64,000 nt of DNA, taken from an uncultured Kiloniellaceae bacterium. GTDB taxonomy: Bacteria; Pseudomonadota; Alphaproteobacteria; Kiloniellales; Kiloniellaceae. The notes under the pieces were generated by a model that ran no database searches, had not been told where the DNA came from, and saw only the letters and a program-made list of their open reading frames with translations. Positions 61,811 through 64,000 of the stretch are shown here, one piece after another. A program made the translations under genes and the position numbers. Location of the stretch: NCBI GenBank assembly GCA_947493695.1, contig CANLSF010000008.1, positions 124,001 to 188,000 on the forward strand, written 5' to 3'. Each line of letters starts with the position of its first letter. Within the stretch, counting starts at the first letter, position 1.

Positions 61811-62386
61811 TTAGTCGTCGTCGCCGGTGAAGCGGATGATCTTTTGAAAGTAACGTCCCAGCGCCTGGTTACGATCAGGGCTGGCGTTGGTTGAGAAGAT
61901 GACGAGGTCCGCATAGTTTTCCATGCGCTCGAGCAAATAGGCGACCTCCTGATTTGCGTAGCTGCTGTGGTTGTCTTTGACCTCGCTGCGTTTACCGAAG
62001 AGGGCATCGGCTTCGTCGAAGAACAGCAGCCAGTTTTCGGCAGAGGCGCGGTCGAGCAGTTTTGACAGGTTCTTTTCCGTTTCACCGATATAGCGTGAGA
62101 TCAGGTTCGGAAGGTCGACATAGACGACCCGGCGTCCGCTCTTCTGACCGATCAGGAGACCTGCGAGCGTCTTGCCCGTGCCCGGTGGACCGGAAAAGAG
62201 AACGCGATAGCTTCTGGGCTTGCCGTTTTGCCGAAGCGCGCGCTCTTCCTTGCGGAGTTCCGCCAGTTCCGCTTTGATTTTCTGGAATGCCCCGACGTCC
62301 CGCCAGTTCAGTTCGGTTGTCAGCTCACGTGCCGGAAATGATCGCCCGAATGCCTTGAGATCGTTTGCCTGGATTCTCGGTGTCAT
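61811..62386 (-). CDS. Orphan single-domain AAA ATPase
   Basis: 191 aa. Walker A is GPPGTGKT (66-73) and Walker B is LLFFDEADALFG (120-131); sensor 1 is Asn167 in FSTNAS and an Arg lies at 178. The stretch FGKRSEVKD...YANQEVAYLLERME is the pattern of AAA ATPases of extracellular contractile injection systems. The protein ends right after strand 5 (KIIRFTGDDD), so the C-terminal helical lid with sensor 2 is missing, and the first 20-45 residues are not conserved. No sheath, tube or baseplate genes are adjacent. Oligomerisation and function are uncertain. Confidence 0.78.
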   Translation of the reverse strand: MTPRIQANDLKAFGRSFPARELTTELNWRDVGAFQKIKAELAELRKEERALRQNGKPRSYRVLFSGPPGTGKTLAGLLIGQKSGRRVVYVDLPNLISRYIGETEKNLSKLLDRASAENWLLFFDEADALFGKRSEVKDNHSSYANQEVAYLLERMENYADLVIFSTNASPDRNQALGRYFQKIIRFTGDDD

Positions 62387-62553
62387 CTGACCTCCCCTCT
62401 CTCAATCAAGCGCCGAAGCCTTTAAAAGTCCTACCCAAACTCTGTTCTCCCCCGGAGCTTGGGTGCGTTTAAGTGAGCGTGCCGTTGTTGGGCTGGTTGC
62501 GAGTATAGCCGATTTTTCGAGAGATCAACGTGTTTGCTGTCTGATGACGGACG

Positions 62554-62587
62554 AAAAAAGAGCCGCCGGGGTCTAAACCGGCAGCTC
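62554..62587 (-). terminator. Intrinsic terminator after the second DctP-like gene
   Basis: Arms GAGCCGCCGG (62560-62569) and CCGGCAGCTC (62578-62587) form a 10-bp stem with one mismatch and an 8-base loop. On the minus strand it is followed by six T (62559-62554). It lies 28 bp beyond the DctP stop. Confidence 0.8.
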
Positions 62588-62614
62588 ATGGAAGTTATCG
62601 ACAGGGTAATGAGG

Positions 62615-63685
62615 TTATTTGGCCGCTTCTTCGAACTCCGCCGTCAGTTTGGCTTCGCAGTCATTCACTGCTGTCTGAGCGGCTTTGATCCACTCGTCAC
62701 CGAAGTTCTTCTCGTACCATTCCCAGACCGGCTGTGCGGCCTTCTGGAAGGAGGCTTTTTCCTCGGCCGTTGGCGAGTAAATCGTCCCTCCGGCTTCCTT
62801 GAAGGTCTCGAAGGCATCGACGCCCTTGCGCATAGGCAGCACCCGGGCTGTCTGTTTCAGGAACTGGAAGCCGTCATAGACGATGCGCTGGTGCTCGGCG
62901 CTCAGATCCTTGAAGGCATCCTCGTTCATCCACCAGAGCGCCGCCATGTAGGCATGGCCGTCGAGCGAGATGAATTTCAGGTGATCCTGGAACTTCATGT
63001 TCACGATGTCGGTGATGCCGTTCTTGGTGCCTTCGACAACGCCGGTGCCCAGCGAGGTGTAGACTTCCGGCCAGGCGATCGGGGTCGGGTTGCCGCCCAG
63101 GGATTTTACCAGTTCGATCTGGATGTCGGCACCGATCGTACGCAGCTTCAGGCCATCAACATCGTCAGGTGTTTTTACCTGTTTGCTGGTGGTGGCGATG
63201 TTGCGCCAGCCGCCGGTGTTCGAAACCGCCATCAAGCGTGCGGCGCCGACATCTTCCAGCACCGCATTGCGGATCTTGCTGACCAGCGGACCGTCGAAGA
63301 CACATTCGGCGACACGATCATTCGGCAGCAGATAAGGCAGGTCCAGGAACTGTGCAGGCGGATACCAGCCTGCCAGGCCGCCATTGGTGGTGATGTAGAT
63401 CTCCAGGCGACCGTCCAGTAGGGCTTCGGAGCACTCATCCGCGTTGGAGCAGAAGCGTCCCGAAGGGAAGATCTCGACCTCGATCGCACCGTTTGAGGCG
63501 CTCTCCACATAGTTTTTCAGGACCAGAGAGCCGTCGTAGTCCTCGTCGTCCGGCGATCCGAGGAATGCGATCTTGAGTGTAGTGTCCGCTGCAACGGCGG
63601 GTGTGGTGACTGTCATCCCGCTCAATGCCGCCGCACCAAAGCCGAAGGCGGCTGTGGTGGCTGCGAGTTTTTTCCAGGTAATCAT
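62615..63685 (-). CDS. TRAP transporter substrate-binding protein (DctP)
   Basis: 356 aa, start preceded by AAGGAGG at about 8 nt. A signal peptide covers about residues 1-34 (ending TPAVAAD). The mature part: TLKIAFLGSPDDEDYDGSLVLKNYVESASNGAIEVEIFPSGRFCSNADECSEALLDGRLEIYITTNGGLAGWYPPAQFLDLPYLLPN, with GGWRNIATTSKQVKTPDDVDGLKLRTIGADIQIELVKSLGGNPTPIAWPEVYTSLGTGVVEGTKNG, standard for DctP receptors. Two Cys at the FCSNADEC segment could form a disulfide. It is the third gene of a TRAP operon whose large permease lies just upstream. Confidence 0.9.
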   Translation of the reverse strand: MITWKKLAATTAAFGFGAAALSGMTVTTPAVAADTTLKIAFLGSPDDEDYDGSLVLKNYVESASNGAIEVEIFPSGRFCSNADECSEALLDGRLEIYITTNGGLAGWYPPAQFLDLPYLLPNDRVAECVFDGPLVSKIRNAVLEDVGAARLMAVSNTGGWRNIATTSKQVKTPDDVDGLKLRTIGADIQIELVKSLGGNPTPIAWPEVYTSLGTGVVEGTKNGITDIVNMKFQDHLKFISLDGHAYMAALWWMNEDAFKDLSAEHQRIVYDGFQFLKQTARVLPMRKGVDAFETFKEAGGTIYSPTAEEKASFQKAAQPVWEWYEKNFGDEWIKAAQTAVNDCEAKLTAEFEEAAK

Positions 63686-63707
63686 CCCTATTGCCTCCTT
63701 ATTATTC

Positions 63708-64000
63708 TCATTGGATTAAACCGAGGGCCCGAGGCACGAAAAGCGTCAGGTCCTCCACATAGGTGATCAGGAAGATCACCAGCACCTCTACCGCCAGGAA
63801 AGGCAGCATGGATTTCACGATGGCCTCGACCCGCACCTTGGCGACCGACGAGGCGACGAACAACACCAGTCCCATCGGTGGCGTCGCGAGCCCGACGGTG
63901 ACGTTCACGCACATGATGATGGCGAAGTGAACCGGGTCGAGACCCAGGTCGGTCACGAAGACCTTGCCCAGGATCGGGCCCAGAATCAGGATGGCCGGAC
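63708..64000 (-). CDS. TRAP transporter large permease, C-terminal part (runs off the window)
   Basis: The minus-strand frame is open to the end of the window and stops at 63708. The visible 97 codons include GPILGKVFVTDLGLDPVHFAIIMCVNVTVGLATPPMGLVLFVAS and a last hydrophobic helix LAVEVLVIFLITYVEDLTLFVPRALGLIQ, as in the end of DctM proteins. Its stop is 22 bp before the DctP start, which is the reverse of the usual P-Q-M order and shows that the receptor gene is last in this operon. Confidence 0.85.
   Translation of the reverse strand, partial: PAILILGPILGKVFVTDLGLDPVHFAIIMCVNVTVGLATPPMGLVLFVASSVAKVRVEAIVKSMLPFLAVEVLVIFLITYVEDLTLFVPRALGLIQ

Noticed and set aside
62534-63421. Plus-strand reading frame of 295 codons opposite the second DctP gene
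   Set aside because: The minus-strand DctP receptor has a signal peptide, family motifs and a terminator; the plus-strand product looks like an antisense artefact.
1-64000. Mobile elements, prophage or CRISPR arrays
   Set aside because: No transposase, integrase, phage structural gene or repeat-spacer pattern was seen; all large gaps were read and only the palindromes listed above were found.

Overview
The window looks like a chromosomal segment of a free-living, probably marine or saline, alphaproteobacterium of the Rhodospirillales/Kiloniellales kind. This is inferred from gene content only: Tat-exported substrate-binding proteins, many TRAP and tripartite tricarboxylate (TTT) transporters, ectoine catabolism genes, a DUF1028 protein, a phytanoyl-CoA dioxygenase-like protein and De Ley-Doudoroff sugar-acid genes. 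Coding density is high on both strands. I found no tRNA, rRNA, transposase, integrase or CRISPR array.

Layout. 1-3530: a carbohydrate ABC importer (end of the ATPase, binding protein, two permeases). 3757-8189: a Kef-type cation/proton antiporter, a small membrane protein, a YncE-like beta-propeller, and a GTG-started DUF4142 gene in an operon with a cupredoxin. 8417-9364: an AraC regulator. 9404-20879: a sugar-acid region with a FadR/GntR regulator, an SDR dehydrogenase, KDGal kinase (dgoK), KDPGal aldolase (dgoA), EamA and MFS transporters, a 3-hydroxyisobutyrate-dehydrogenase-like enzyme, a mandelate-racemase-family dehydratase, a zinc alcohol dehydrogenase, a LysE exporter and an FGGY kinase. 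20966-25335: a two-module thioredoxin/glutaredoxin protein, then an unassigned cluster of flavin monooxygenase, RidA, PhyH-type dioxygenase and DUF1028 protein. 25478-33292: a quinone reductase, a LysR regulator, a divergent aspartate dehydrogenase, and an operon tctC-tctB-tctA-aldo/keto reductase-nitrilase. 33309-39479: a GFA protein, a class III aminotransferase, a histidine phosphatase, a GNAT enzyme and the ectoine degradation pair doeA-doeB. 39531-48446: a PEP-CTERM protein, an EamA transporter, a GNAT enzyme, a small acidic protein, a LysR/Bcr-type MFS divergent pair, an STM3941-like protein, an atypical desaturase coupled to a membrane SRPBCC protein and divergent from an ArsR-type repressor, and an orphan. 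48730-53796: CaiB/BaiF CoA-transferase coupled to a GST, a Tat-type multicopper oxidase, and a RidA/FAD oxidoreductase pair. 54028-61688: an unassigned multispanning transporter-like protein, a TRAP transporter, an Lrp/AsnC regulator, arginase and ornithine aminotransferase. 61811-64000: an orphan short AAA ATPase and part of another TRAP transporter.

Taken together, the segment is a set of scavenging modules, each pairing a high-affinity importer with catabolic enzymes and usually a local regulator. The least described parts are the monooxygenase-RidA-PhyH-DUF1028 cluster, the desaturase/SRPBCC/ArsR unit with an unusual histidine box and a start codon abutting an operator-like repeat, the lone AAA ATPase resembling those of contractile injection systems, and a recurring hairpin after the binding-protein gene of three unrelated importer families. 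I see no clear new defence or mobile system.
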